A DNA stretch of 64,000 nucleotides from Actinostola sp. cb2023 (Eukaryota > Cnidaria > Anthozoa > Actiniaria > Actinostolidae), in assembly GCA_033675265.1 (NCBI GenBank), contig JAUJYZ010001545.1:121001-185000 (forward strand), given 5' to 3'. The position numbers and the translations under genes are program-made. Below the pieces are notes generated by a model. The model was not told the DNA's origin, made no database searches, and saw only the letters and a list, made by a program, of their open reading frames with translations. Below are positions 33,288 to 46,143 of this stretch, one piece after another (the stretch's first letter is position 1; each line of letters begins with the position of its first letter).

Positions 33288-36001
33288 AAAATATATATTA
33301 TTGTTTTGTTACGTTGATCAGGCGAATAATCTTCTCAACTGATAACTGAGAGAAATAAATATTCTCTAAATACACAATACATCATTATAGAGCTGAAATT
33401 AGTTGAATATAAAAACTTATAATAAACTTTGCAATTAAAAATAAATAAATAAATAAAACTTTAAAAACACGAATTCAAATAGCCATAAGTTTATTCAAGA
33501 GAATATGATTTTTGGTCTCTTGGTGTATTTATTTACCAAGGTTTTTCTCTCTAAACTGTTCTGGATTTAGCAGTTAGTGATTACTTTATGACTGGCAAAC
33601 TTCTTGCAGTTATTTGTACTTCGTGGAGTAGCATATAATAATAATAATAATAACAATAATCAAAAATTTAGATAGCGCCATTTCCTTATAGCCCAATGGC
33701 GCTTTACAATGAGTAAAATAGGCTGACATGACAGGTCCCATGCACAAAGCGTATCACGGATAAAGATGTACACGGACAGCTATATAGGTCGATCCCTGCA
33801 GAGTTAATAAATACGAAGCTTATGTTACAGGAAAACAGAAGGCGTACAAATCTCAGCGAGGTTTCAGGCAGCTGTTTTATAAAATGACACCTGCGTGAAA
33901 TACATGTTTTTTAGCACGTCAGTGTGTGGCAGCCTGCTTGTCGACTTTATATCATGATGCCATCAGTGTTTGAGCCAAATTGATTACTTCTATCATGGTA
34001 ATAGGCGACTTGCATGATGGCGTCATATACTACAAGTACCTAAATGCTTTACCCATATAGAGCAGATCATTTATATGAACTGTTTTGGAATCAACCGCGG
34101 GCCTAGTCTGCTTCGCACCCGTTTTTAGTTCCGAAGGCATTGCGTGACGACACTAATAACGGGTGCGTAGGAGTCTACCGCGGGCCTAGCTCACACAAAT
34201 TTACCAAAAGTTTCAATTATTCACACTGCCACGCAGGTTGTTCGACGAAATTTGCCGATATGTTTACTTTTGTCTGCTTTTCACGATCTGAAATACACGT
34301 CCGTGCCGAGAATATTCGAGACAAGAAATACATAACAAGATAGCGGAGTTTGAAATATAGTCAGGTCTGATACCAAGTCATAAATAACTATAAATATATA
34401 AATTTTGCAACCAAAAAAAAATTATAATTATAAAAAAGTGAATTGGATTGCAAATCAAGATAGCTCTCTCCCTAAAGAAGTTTTGAATTTGAATAGTCCA
34501 GCAAATTTAGTTTGTACTAAGTTCATTAACTTCAAACGCAGTTCCCAAGTTCAACTCGGGCGACTTCGTAACTTTCGAACGAACTCCGGAATGTGCTCGT
34601 CAAAGTCCCCGTAATTCCTTTCACACATTTTTACCCGTCATGCACTGTGAAAAGCACCTTCGCTCATGATTCATTTTCTATGCTTTGTTTTAAACAGACA
34701 TCAGCGTGTTCTCCAAACCCTTGTCACAATGGTGGTGAGTGTACGGTTTTAGACACTGGACAATACGATTATGTATGTAATTGTACTGGGGGATATGCTG
34801 GACGAAACTGCCATAAAAGTAAGTCCACATAACAAGGTTTTAGACACTGGACAATACGATTATGTATGTAATTGTACTGGGGGATATGCTGGAAGAAACT
34901 GTCATAAAAGTAAGTCCACATAACACTTATATAAGGGGGCACCCCACGGGGGAAATTTGTTACTATAGTACGTCACAGTCAAGTGTTACGTGTAACGGAC
35001 GGAGTATTCTGATCGCCTCCAAAAAAATCAGGCCGTAAAAACGTGACAACGTAGTGGTAGATGATTATTACTGGGCAACAGGTGCAAAGGCCAGGAATAC
35101 TCCAGTTTCAAGTTGACATATGCACAGCTGTACTGTACTCCTTGACAAACGATGCATTTGCTCAGCCTGAATCGGTGAACAGTAGAATTAAAAAGGTGGT
35201 TTCTATTGTACATTCTCGTTGGTATTTGTGCAACTGAATGCATATACTGAATAGCTGATATTGAAATTACACTCCAATGACTCTGAACAACGGTTTCAAG
35301 TCGAGGCTATCGGGTCAAGTTTTTGTACTGACCCGATAGCCTCGACATGAAACCGTTGTTCAGAGTCATTGGAGTGTGACTTCGATATCAGCTATTGAGA
35401 CTACCACTGAATAAATGCGTCTTTTGTCATGCATGCAGTATAACGATCGAAACTTGTCGACATACAGCACGAGTATTATGACAATGTGTGTTTTCATTTC
35501 AATCTAGAATGCATTCTTTTTGACTTTGAAACTGGACGATTGGACGACTGGACCCTGACAGGAACGGTATTTAACAATCAGCCAACCTACGGAGACAACC
35601 CTACAGCTCGAGGCAACGGGGTTCCGTCACATCACCAAGGTAACTGGTGGATTGGAGGGTACGAGAATCGATCCAGTCCCTCTCATACAGCTGGAGCAAT
35701 TCAAGGCGACGGACCAACCGGAACTATGACGTCACCACCGTTTATCATCCAAGGGACAAAGCTGAAGTTTCTGATTGGAGGAGGTAGTGACACTAATTCG
35801 CTACGCATGGAGTTGCTGATCCAAGACGCAATCATTTACAGCGCCACATCTGACAACAATACTGAAACCATGACACAAAAATCATTTGATGTAACAAACT
35901 ACAGAGGTCAAATAGCTCAACTACGAGTCGTCGATAGATCATCAGGTGGATGGGGTCACATTAACGTAGATCATATTGAGGACAGTATCTGCACTGAGTA
36001 A
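32828..36001 (+). CDS. Secreted PAN-EGF protein, locus 2, 319 aa
   Basis: Exons 32828-33172, 34698-34818 and 35508-36001 with consistent phases. The ATG at 32828 starts a signal peptide (MDISKFLLSFAMFCIH). The PAN/apple domain has DECWTECVRHQRC and QQCELLNW, closer to loci 3-5 than to locus 1. The EGF exon is nearly identical to that of locus 1 (CSPNPCHNGGEC). The third exon starts CILFDFETGRLDDWTLTG and ends GGWGHINVDHIEDSICTE. It differs from its siblings mainly in one patch: TNSLRMELLIQDAIIYSATS replaces INTERIELLIGGSVIARASG at about 35788-35868. The stop codon lies in the first unit of the largest 57-bp array. Intron 2 holds an inverted-repeat element at 35250-35396. Confidence 0.85.
33201..33278 (+). 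repeat. (CT)n microsatellite
   Basis: About 78 bp of CT repeats followed by TATATA, starting 28 bp after the exon 1 donor of locus 2. Confidence 0.95.
33636..33712 (+). mobile_element. SINE/LINE tail fragment
   Basis: (AAT)n followed by TTTAGATAGCGCCATTTCC and AATGGCGCTTTACAATGAG. In intron 1 of locus 2. Confidence 0.5.
34098..34190. mobile_element. Inverted-repeat fragment (CCGCGGGCCTAG termini)
   Basis: CCGCGGGCCTAG occurs near both ends with CGCACCCGTTTTTAGT and ACTAATAACGGGTGCG opposed around GCATTGCGTGACGAC. The 3' end of the element at 52569-53260 has a similar CGTTGCGTGACGGAACTAAG block. Confidence 0.55.
34832..34922 (+). pseudogene. Partial duplicate of the EGF exon, locus 2
   Basis: The last part of the EGF exon plus its donor (…AACTGTCATAAAA then GTAAGTCC) is repeated immediately downstream. 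It keeps the open frame and donor but has no acceptor, so it cannot be spliced in as an independent exon as it stands. Confidence 0.7.
35250..35396. mobile_element. Inverted-repeat element, arms of about 65 bp
   Basis: AATAGCTGATATTGAAATTA at the left faces GACTTCGATATCAGCTATT at the right, with near-perfect pairing through CCAATGACTCTGAACAACGG and GTCGAGGCTATCGGGTCA. Spacer of about 15 bp. In intron 2 of locus 2. Confidence 0.85.
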
Positions 36002-38770
36002 AACATGCAAGCACTCAACCATGTGTACTTACTACTACACAGTATCTGCACTGAGTAAAACATGCAAGCACTCAACCATGTGTACTTACTACACAGTATC
36101 TGCACTGAGTAAAACATGCAAGCACTCAACCATGTGTACTTACTACTACACAGTATCTGTACTGAGTAAAACATGCAAGCACTCAACCATGTGTACTTAC
36201 TACTACACAGTATCTGCACTGAGTAAAACATGCAAGCACTCAACCATGTGTACTTACAACTACACAGTATCTGCACTGAGTAAAACATGCAAGCACTCAA
36301 TCATGTGTACTTACTACTACACAGTATCTGTACTGAGTAAAACATGCAAGCACTCAACCATGTGTACTTACTACTACACAGTATCTGTACTGAGTAAAAC
36401 ATGCAAGCACTCAACCATGTGTACTTACTACTACACAGTATCTGCACTGAGTAAAACATGCAAGCACTCAACCATGTGTACTTACAACTACACAGTATCT
36501 GCACTGAGTAAAACATGCAAGCACTCAACCATGTGTACTTACTACACAGTATCTGCACTGAGTAAAACATGCAAGCACTCAACCATGTGTACTTACTACT
36601 ACACAGTATCTGTACTGAGTAAAACATGCAAGCACTCAACCATGTGTACTTACTACTACACAGTATCTGCACTGAGTAAAACATGCAAGCACTCAACCAT
36701 GTGTACTTACAACTACACAGTATCTGCACTGAGTAAAACATGCAAGCACTCAACCATGTGTACTTACTACACAGTATCTGCACTGAGTAAAACATGCAAG
36801 CACTCAACCATGTGTACTTACAACTACACAGTATCGATCTGCACTGAGTAAAACATGCAAGCACTCAACCATGTGTACTTACTACTACACAGTATCTGCA
36901 CTGAGTAAAACATGCAAGCACTCAATCATGTGTACTTACTACTACTACACAGTATCTGTACTGAGTAAAACATGCAAGCACTCAACCATGTGTACTTACT
37001 ACTACACAGTATCTGTACTGAGTAAAACATGCAAGCACTCAACCATGTGTACTTACTACTACACAGTATCTGCACTGAGTAAAACATGCAAGCACTCAAT
37101 CATGTGTACTTACTACTACACAGTATCTGTACTGAGTAAAACATGCAAGCACTCAACCATGTGTACTTACTACTACACAGTATCTGTACTGAGTAAAACA
37201 TGCAAGCACTCAACCATGTGTACTTACTACTACACAGTATCTGCACTGAGTAAAACATGCAAGCACTCAATCATGTGTACTTACTACTACACAGTATCTG
37301 TACTGAGTAAAACATGCAAGCACTCAACCATGTGTACTTACTACTACACAGTATCTGCACTGAGTAAAACATGCAAGCACTCAACCATGTGTACTTACTA
37401 CTACACAGTATCTGCACTGAGTAAAACATGCAAGCACTCAATCATGTGTACTTACTACTACACAGTATCTGCACTGAGTAAAACATGCAAGCACTCAACC
37501 ATGTGTACTTACTACTACACAGTATCTGCACTGAGTAAAACATGCAAGCACTCAACCATGTGTATTTACTACTACACAGTATCTGCACTGAGTAAAACAT
37601 GCAAGCACTCAACCATGTGTATTTACTACTACACAGTATCTGCACTGAGTAAAACATGCAAGCACTCAATCATGTGTACTTACTACTACACTGTATCTGC
37701 ACTCAGTAAAACATGCAAGCACTCAACCATGTGTACTTACTACTACACAGTATCTGCACTGAGTAAAACATGCAAGCACTCAACCATGTGTACTTACTAC
37801 TACACAGTATCTGCACTGAGTAAAACATGCAAGCACTCAACCATGTGTACTTACTACTACACAGTATCTGTACTGAGTAAAACATGCAAGCACTCAACCA
37901 TGTGTACTTACTACTACACAGTATCTGCACTGAGTAAAACATGCAAGCACTCAACCATGTGTACTTACTACTACACTGTATCTGCACTCAGTAAAACATG
38001 CAAGCACTCAACCATGTGTACTTACTACTACACAGTATCTGCACTGAGTAAAACATGCAAGCACTCAACCATGTGTACTTACTACTACACAGTATCTGCA
38101 CTGAGTAAAACATGCAAGCACTCAACCATGTGTACTTACAACTACACTGTATCTGCACTGAGTAAAACATGCAAGCACTCAATCATGTGTACAGTTACAA
38201 CTACACAGTATCTGCACTGAGTAAAACATGCAAGCACTCAACCATGTGTACTTACTACTACACAGTATCTGTACTGAGTAAAACATGCAAGCACTCAACC
38301 ATGTGTACTTACTACTACACAGTGTCTGCACTGAGTAAAACATGCAAGCACTCAACCATGTGTACTTACTACTACACTGTATCTGCACTCAGTAAAACAT
38401 GCAAGCACTCAACCATGTGTACTTACTACTACACAGTATCTGCACTGAGTAAAACATGCAAGCACTCAAATGTGTGTGTACTTACTACTACACAGTATCT
38501 GCACTGAGTAAAACATGCAAGCACTCAACCATGTGTACTTACAACTACACTGTATCTGCACTGAGTAAAACATGCAAGCACTCAATCATGTGTACAGTTA
38601 CAACTACACAGTATCTGCACTGAGTAAAACATGCAAGCACTCAACCATGTGTACTTACTACTACACTGTATCTGCACTTAGTAAAACATGCAAGCACTCA
38701 ATCATGTGTACTTACTACTACACAGTATCTGTACTGAGTAAAACATGCAAGCACTCAACCATGTGTACTT
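35981..38770 (+). repeat. 57-bp minisatellite, about 49 copies, locus 2, left part
   Basis: Same unit as at locus 1. It starts in the final codons of locus 2 and continues to the left end of the inserted CACTA element. Variants (AATCATGTG, GTACAGTTACAACTAC, 3-bp shortened TACTTACTACACAG) recur in blocks, indicating unequal exchange. ORFs of 291 and 449 residues with a 19-residue period are artefacts of a period divisible by three. Confidence 0.95.
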
Positions 38771-41700
38771 CACTACTGGATAAAAACCTGTGAAAACCCT
38801 GTGAAAAACCTGTGAATCTTCCTGTGAGTCCAAAATGACCTGTGAAAAAACCTGTAATTTTTTTGGAGTAAAGTTCTACGAAGATCCTGAACCTGTGAAA
38901 AAACCTGTGAAAATTGAAATCCTGTGAAAAAACCTGTGAATGCTTTGCACCATATTTTACGAAATTCCTGAACCTGTGAAAATACCTGTGAAAATTGGAA
39001 ACCTGTGAAAAACCCTGTGAATTTTTTGGAGCAAAGTTTAATGAAAATTGTGAACCTGTGAAAAAACCTGTGAAATTTGAAATCCTGTGAAAAACCCTGT
39101 GAATTTTTTGGTGCAGAGTTTTACGAAAAATGTGAACCTGTGAAAAAACCTGTGAAATTTGAAATCCTGTGAAAAAACCTGTGAATTTTTGGTGCAGAGT
39201 TTTACGAAAAATGTGAACCTGTGAAAAAACCTGTGAAATTTGAAATCCTGTGAAAAAACCTGTGAATTTTTTGGTGCAGAGTTTTACGAAAAATGTAAAC
39301 CTGTGAAAAAACCTGTGAAATTTGAAATCCTGTGAAAAAAACTGTGAATTTTTTGTAGCAAAGTTTTGCGAAAATTGTGAACCTGTGAAAAAACCTGTGA
39401 AATTTTAAATCCTGTGAAAAAACCTGTAATTTTTTTGGAACAAAGTTTTACGAAAATTGTGAACCTATGAAAAAACCTGTGAAATTTGAAATCCTGTGAA
39501 AAAAACTGTGAATTCTTTGCAGCAAAGTTTGACAAAAATTAGGAACCTGTGAAAAAACCTGTGAAATTTGAAATCCTGTGAAAAAACCTGTGAATTCTTT
39601 GCAGCAAAGTTTGACAAAAATTAGGAACCTGTGAAAAAACCTGTGAAATTTGAAATCATGTGTGAAAAAAACTGTTGAAAAGTTTTGTTAAAATGAAAAC
39701 CTTAAAAAAATTACTGAAACACTCACATGAAAATCTTGGAAAAACCATTTTGATAAAAATACAAAATCCCCAGAAAACATGAGTAAAATCAATTTATCGC
39801 AAAATAAATCTGGTCAGTAGAGCACAAACCCTAAAACCATGCAATGTTTTACACTAATTAGAATTAAATTAATTATTTGAACAAATAGGAATGTTTTCGT
39901 GCTGGTTATAGTAAAACTCTTATATGTCATCATTACGTCATAAAATCCTCATCATTGTAATTTTTCCTGTAACCATGAAAATTCACGGCCTCGTGCAGAA
40001 AAACCATGCAGTGCACACTTGTTATCTAAATCCGTACAAATTACCAAATATGGTTTATCAAGCATCGATCTTGGATGCGCAAAACTGCGATTATACATTC
40101 ACGGTCAATCGGCAATTGCACCATTCTGCGATCTGCTTCGGTCCCATCAACTCTGACATCGCCCGCCACCTCCCCTTGCCATCCGCGGTTTGTTGCTAGC
40201 TCGGCGTTTCATTTGCCCTCACCTTTACTGGGCCCAATTGGTTTTGGTTACCATGACAACATTTGTAAATATTTAATTTGATATTCTGTATTAAAAGCGG
40301 CTTTGGGGGATTTTCCCCCTCAGCCATTATAACTCCATCGCCGAGTACTATCGTTCTTCCATAGTTTAGCCCAGTAAACGAGCTCATTCAATGCAACACT
40401 GAATTTAGTATAAAGATAAGGGGAAGCGTGAAAACATAAATAGCACTAATTAAACAATACAAAACAAAATATCACTATTTAGTACTAAATAGTACTATTA
40501 TTGTTGCATGGTTTTAGTGATTGTACTCTAATATCACAGCTTGAGGCTTGAAATAAACATTACATGTCTCATGATCACTAAAGTACTTAAAAAGGTGTTT
40601 GAGAAAACTATGCACTTAACTTGATCATGAACAACAACAAACTAAGGTTTGAGAATTAATTTATTATTAGATTATAATTAAACAACCAGCTGTCTACTCA
40701 CTTTATAGTGATAAACTCATCACACATCAGTTCATAGCTAGTAGTTCATGATCGATATCATTTCACATTTGCCTGAATTTATCCAATATTTTCTCCAATT
40801 GAAGCAACTTGAACTTTGGACTTCTTATTGTTGAGAAGACAGAAGTTATTTACATAGATTTTCTCTTGGTACTTGTTGATAATTCAGACAAAAGCTTTGA
40901 TAAAAGTTTACCATTTTACCAAACAAACTCACTGCAGCTTGTCAGCCATCTTGTCAGCCACACAAATGATGGTCAGCAGTCGATCACTCGATCACATGAC
41001 TAAAATACGGCTGCTGATTGGTCCGTGACGCGTGTGCACATTTGAGCGGGAAAACCACGCAGAGACTTGGTGTGTTCGCAGTGTTTGAACAAGATCTCAA
41101 GAAACTCTGGCTTTTTATTCGTTTTATTACCGGTAAGCAAAACTATTTAGCTATTTTTGAAGTAAGTAATACAAATAAAACAGCTTAGCAAGCTTCTACA
41201 TGTCTTTCAGGCACATTGGAAGAGAAAAACTTGGATAAAATGTCGAAAAATGACTTGCTGGCTTTGCTCAACTACGGCACATTTCTCTACGTACGACTCT
41301 AGCAGATCTGTAAGTACCACAACTAAACAGCTTGTCCTTATATAAAGTAGAACTATTAGAAAGATAAAAGTTCACATAAATGCAGTTTACTGACTTGTAT
41401 TAAATGATTGGTCTAGTTTAAGCCATTTTTCACTTTATACATGTACATGATAGTGTACATGTAAATAAGCTTACAGCTGATTACTAAGGTTTTTTGGACT
41501 GTTTTGCTTTAATATGTCTTGTTCACATCAAACTCTTTTAGACTATAATATAAGCTTACATGTATAGTTACATGGCCTATTTGAATGACTGTTATTATTT
41601 CTATTTAGTTTCAGGTATTCATTGTTCTTCAACAAGCTAATAAACATATAAGCTTACTTAAAGCCAATGAAAGATTGAAAGATTTGGTTACAAATACAAC

Positions 41701-43079
41701 TAACTTACTACATGGAACTACAAGCATGCATAGACACAAAAGCTAAGTTCAACACTTTTACTATCCAACAACTGCATAATGGAAAACACTATCAGATATG
41801 CATCATCATAGCGTGAAGCATAATATTGTACAAATATTACAACAAGAATGTTTGTAGGCTTGTATTATTTGTATTATGCAATTTGAATTGTATTATGACT
41901 TAGAGTTAGAGTTAAAAAAAAAAGATATATTTTTGTACAAAGAAAAGCTGTTGAATTTTCAATATAATCTAATAACAAATTCTTCGAAAAAAGACCAGCA
42001 ACAGACCACATGCATATCAATACTACTCGTTCAAAATAAATATTTTATCAATCGCTTAGTTTTTATTATTATTTGATATGACTTTTTCAGCACGTTTCGG
42101 AATTTGTGACTTGTGAAAGTGAAAGTGCCTTTTCTCTCTGCTACTGAATAAACAATAATGTATGTGTTATGTGAATTTCACAGTTTTTTGTTTGTTTAAT
42201 TTATTTATTTTGTAATTAACCTCTGAAAGGGCCTTTTTCAAATAACTCTGTTCACAGTTATTTTCACAGGCTTTTTCACAGGTTTCGTCCATAATTTTGG
42301 GTGGTGTTTTTAGTTTTTGTACCTGTGAAAAACCCTGTGAATGTGCTCCTTTTCACAGTTTTTTTCACAGCTTTATTTTCACAGGTTTTTCACAGGTTCA
42401 ATCCATTTTCACAGGGTTTTTTTACAGCTTTTTTCACAGGTTTTTTCACATGTTTTGGGGGTGTTTTTCAGATTTTGTACCTGTGAAAAAACCTGTGAAA
42501 GTGCTCCTTTTCACAGGTTTTTTCACAGGTTTATTTTCACAGGTTTTTTCACAGGTTTTTCACAGGTTCATTTTCACAGGTTTTTTCACAGGTTTTGGGG
42601 GTGTTTTTCAGATTTTGTACCTGTGAAAAAACCTGTGAAAGTGCTCCTTTTCACAGGTTTTTTCACAGGTTTATTTTCACAGGTTTTTTCACAGGGTTTT
42701 CACAGGTTCATTTTCATAGGTTTTGTCGCAGGGTTTTTCACAGGGTTTTTCACAGGGTTTTTCACATGTTTTTGGGTGGTGTTTTCAGTTTTTGTACCTG
42801 TGAAAAAACCTGTGAAAGTGCTCCTTTTCACAGGTTTTTTCACAGGTCAACATTCACAGGTTTTTTCACAGGTTTATTTCAATTTTGTGAACCTGTGAAA
42901 AAACCTGTGAAATTATTCACAGGTTATTTCACAGGTTATTTCACAGGTTTAAAATCCTGTGAAAGTGCTCCTTTTCACAGGTTTTTTCACAAGTATTTCC
43001 TGTGAAAAACCTGTGAATTTTCATAGTTTTTTTCACAGGAATCTTCACAGGTTTATTCACAGGTTTTTATCCAGTAGTG
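38771..43079. mobile_element. CACTA (EnSpm)-type DNA transposon, 4.3 kb, non-autonomous
   Basis: The ends are CACTACTGGATAAAAACCTG and its complement CAGGTTTTTATCCAGTAGTG. The target trinucleotide CTT is present on both sides (38768-38770 and 43080-43082); removing the element and one CTT restores a perfect 57-bp satellite unit. Both ends carry large subterminal arrays of CCTGTGAAAAAACCTGTGAA (about 38790-39680) or the complement (about 42240-43060). CACTA termini, a 3-bp duplication and dense subterminal repeats are the marks of the superfamily. I find no transposase ORF in the 2.5-kb interior, so it is probably mobilised in trans. Confidence 0.85.
41040..41345 (+). other. Possible 5' gene fragment inside the CACTA element
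   Basis: An E2F-like TTGAGCGGGAAA precedes a stretch with a donor-like ACCGGTAAGC (about 41130), an acceptor-like TCTTTCAGGCAC (about 41205) and a 20-codon ORF beginning MSKNDLLALLNYG that runs to a stop. It resembles a promoter with first exons, either of a lost transposase gene or of a captured host gene. Confidence 0.3.
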
Positions 43080-44709
43080 CTTACTACTACACAGTATCTG
43101 TACTGAGTAAAACATGCAAGCACTCAACCATGTGTACTTACTACTACACAGTATCTGCACTGAGTAAAACATGCAAGCACTCAATCATGTGTACTTACTA
43201 CTACACAGTATCTGTACTGAGTAAAACATGCAAGCACTCAACCATGTGTACTTACTACTACACAGTATCTGCACTGAGTAAAACATGCAAGCACTCAACC
43301 ATGTGTACTTACTACTACACAGTATCTGCACTGAGTAAAACATGCAAGCACTCAATCATGTGTACTTACTACTACACAGTATCTGCACTGAGTAAAACAT
43401 GCAAGCACTCAACCATGTGTACTTACTACTACACAGTATCTGCACTGAGTAAAACATGCAAGCACTCAACCATGTGTACTTACTACTACACAGTATCTGC
43501 ACTGAGTAAAACATGCAAGCACTCAATCATGTGTACTTACTACTACACTGTATCTGCACTCAGTAAAACATGCAAGCACTCAACCATGTGTACTTACTAC
43601 TACACAGTATCTGCACTGAGTAAAACATGCAAGCACTCAACCATGTGTACTTACTACTACACAGTATCTGCACTGAGTAAAACATGCAAGCACTCAACCA
43701 TGTGTACTTACTACTACACTGTATCTGCACTCAGTAAAACATGCAAGCACTCAACCATGTGTACTTACTACTACACAGTATCTGCACTGAGTAAAACATG
43801 CAAGCACTCAACCATGTGTACTTACTACTACACAGTATCTGCACTGAGTAAAACATGCAAGCACTCAACCATGTGTACTTACAACTACACTGTATCTGCA
43901 CTGAGTAAAACATGCAAGCACTCAATCATGTGTACAGTTACAACTACACAGTATCTGCACTGAGTAAAACATGCAAGCACTCAACCATGTGTACTTACTA
44001 CTACACAGTATCTGTACTGAGTAAAACATGCAAGCACTCAACCATGTGTACTTACTACTACACAGTATCTGCACTGAGTAAAACATGCAAGCACTCAACC
44101 ATGTGTACTTACTACTACACTGTATCTGCACTCAGTAAAACATGCAAGCACTCAACCATGTGTACGTTACTACTACACAGTATCTGCACTGAGTAAAACA
44201 TGCAAGCACTCAACCATGTGTACTTACTACTACACAGTATCTGCACTGAGTAAAACATGCAAGCACTCAACCATGTGTACTTACAACTACACTGTATCTG
44301 CACTGAGTAAAACATGCAAGCACTCAATCATGTGTACAGTTACAACTACACAGTATCTGCACTGAGTAAAACATGCAAGCACTCAACCATGTGTACTTAC
44401 TACTACACTGTATCTGCACTTAGTAAAACATGCAAGCACTCAATCATGTGTACTTACTACTACACAGTATCTGCACTGAGTAAAACATGCAAGCACTCCG
44501 GCAACCATGTGTACTTACAACTACACAGTATCTGCACTGAGTAAAACATGCAAGCACTCAACCATGTGTACGTTACTACTACACAGTATCTGCACTGAGT
44601 AAAACATGCAAGCACTCAACCATGTGTACTTACTACTACACAGTATCTGCACTGAGTAAAACATGCAAGCACTCAACCATGTGTACTTACAACTACACTG
44701 TATCTGCAC
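43080..44709 (+). repeat. 57-bp minisatellite, about 28 copies, locus 2, right part
   Basis: Continuation of the locus 2 array beyond the CACTA element. The segment around 43860-44170 repeats the variant order seen at about 38110-38400, showing a multi-unit duplication. The array ends at CTGTATCTGCAC followed by unique sequence. Confidence 0.95.
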
Positions 44710-45604
44710 ATTCTCTTTGTTTTTATTGAAAGATAAATTTAGGCTTCAGTTCTCCTTTAATGCATGAAGTTTTTACACACCCTATAACTTCTTCCAGTTT
44801 ATGACTGTTGTTGTGAGTACAATGTTGATTATATGAGGTGATGTTACACTAGTGTCACGCGCGCGTATAAACATTACTTTTTTTTTGAAAAGGCGTATAC
44901 CTAACAAGAACAAGTTAACAAACAAGTCCATCGCCGGTTTTCAAAAGAGTTTAACAAACACAAATCGATGAATCATGATTTGCGTTGTCAAATCAGCGAG
45001 TGACGTCAGCTCTATTTAGAATAGTATAGCCCAGCTGTGCCCGATGAGATATTCCCACAAATCACAATTTCAGTATAATTCAATGTGATATACTGCTGTG
45101 AGCACGTAGTTTTGATCTCTTTTAGAAATAAAATTATTTCGCCTTTACAAACATTTCACGCATTCAAACAATCCGAAGGGCTGCATAAGGCTGTATATAA
45201 TCGTTATTTACTATGGATTAGTTAGATTAGCTTTCAGTTACTCCCACAATGTACCTATCTATATATTTCTTGATTAATTTTCATATACACCTATTCCAAA
45301 AATCGTTGTCGCAGTCGAAGCAACAGTCAACACTCCAAGACTGCAAAGGATTTTGGTCGATTGCTGTTTAGTTTATAGCAGTACATGTTTGTAATGACTA
45401 GTATTTTCCTAAATATTGCCGGTTTAACACCTGAGCTACCACTTCAGCTTTCCATAATAATATGTCACAAACGCATCAGCAACCAAAATATGCTCTGAAT
45501 AAATTAATTACGAGAAAAATTTCCGAAATCCTTTGCAGTCTTGTAGTGTTGACTGTTGCTTCTGTTTGCTTCCGGCTGCGACAACGATTTTTGAAATAGG
45601 TGTA

Positions 45605-45702
45605 TATACATACATACATAAACTTTATTTAAACACGGAATCTCTTCATTACAAGGAAAAATGCTCTTCCAGAGAGCCGTGAAAATATGAACTATGAACT
45701 AT
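45605..45702 (-). mobile_element. LINE 3'-end insertion
   Basis: Copy 2 of the duplication reads straight from GGTGTATATGAACTTCATG, whereas copy 1 has about 100 extra bases. On the minus strand they read GCTCTCTGGAAGAGCA and GAAGAGATTCCGTGTTTAAA followed by an (ATGT)n tail, typical of a 5'-truncated non-LTR element. Confidence 0.6.
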
Positions 45703-45924
45703 ATGAACTTCATGCCACACTATGTTATTTATTATTTTCAGTTCTTACGTAGGTTGGGACAGGGTAAATCTCAGTACTAGGGGGGATAGGGTCAGTTAAG
45801 TTTGGATTCCATATTTTAACACACCATTACCAAGCAATTCCCCGACTACCTCTCACCCGGGCGATCGATTCAACTGTGATTCAAAACCTGTTTAACCTGA
45901 AGTCATACAAAAAGAGTTGCTGAG

Positions 45925-46143
45925 TTCCAATAATCGACAGATGTTGTTTTCTTTTCGAGGGGAGAGTAAAAGGTAAAACATTTTCAACTTGAAAAGAAAT
46001 AAAAGACACTGAAACGAACACAATCTAATCAAAATTTTATGACTCATTTTAAAATGAATATAAAGCAATGAAACGTAACTGAGTTCTTAACAGGTGCTTT
46101 TCCTTCTCGAGAAGCTGAACTAAGATGATTATCAGGGCAGTTC
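45925..46143 (+). promoter_or_regulatory. Conserved upstream block of locus 3
   Basis: CAATAATCGACAGATGTTGT, GAAATAAAAGACACTGAAAC and AACAGGTGCTTTTCCTTCTC are shared with the upstream regions of loci 4 (57327-57511) and 5 (about 62610-62768). Conservation could reflect recent duplication alone; promoter role is inferred from position. Confidence 0.4.

Larger units (their letters stand above)
44755..46143 (+). repeat. Segmental duplication copy 1, upstream of locus 3
   Basis: From ACACACCCTATAACTTCTTC through TGTCACGCGCGCGTATAAAC down to the start of locus 3, this matches 50462-57511 upstream of locus 4, where the block is broken by four insertions. Copy 1 has its own insertion at about 45605-45702. 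Confidence 0.85.

Noticed and set aside
38771..39680. CCTGTGAAAAA tandem repeats as an independent satellite
   Set aside because: They are confined to the ends of one element in opposite orientation, which fits CACTA subterminal repeats.
36871..44544. ORFs of up to 449 codons with a 19-residue cysteine-containing repeat
   Set aside because: These are readings of the 57-bp minisatellite outside the gene frame. The opposite strand is equally open and the frame breaks at unit-length variants, so there is no sign of selection for coding.
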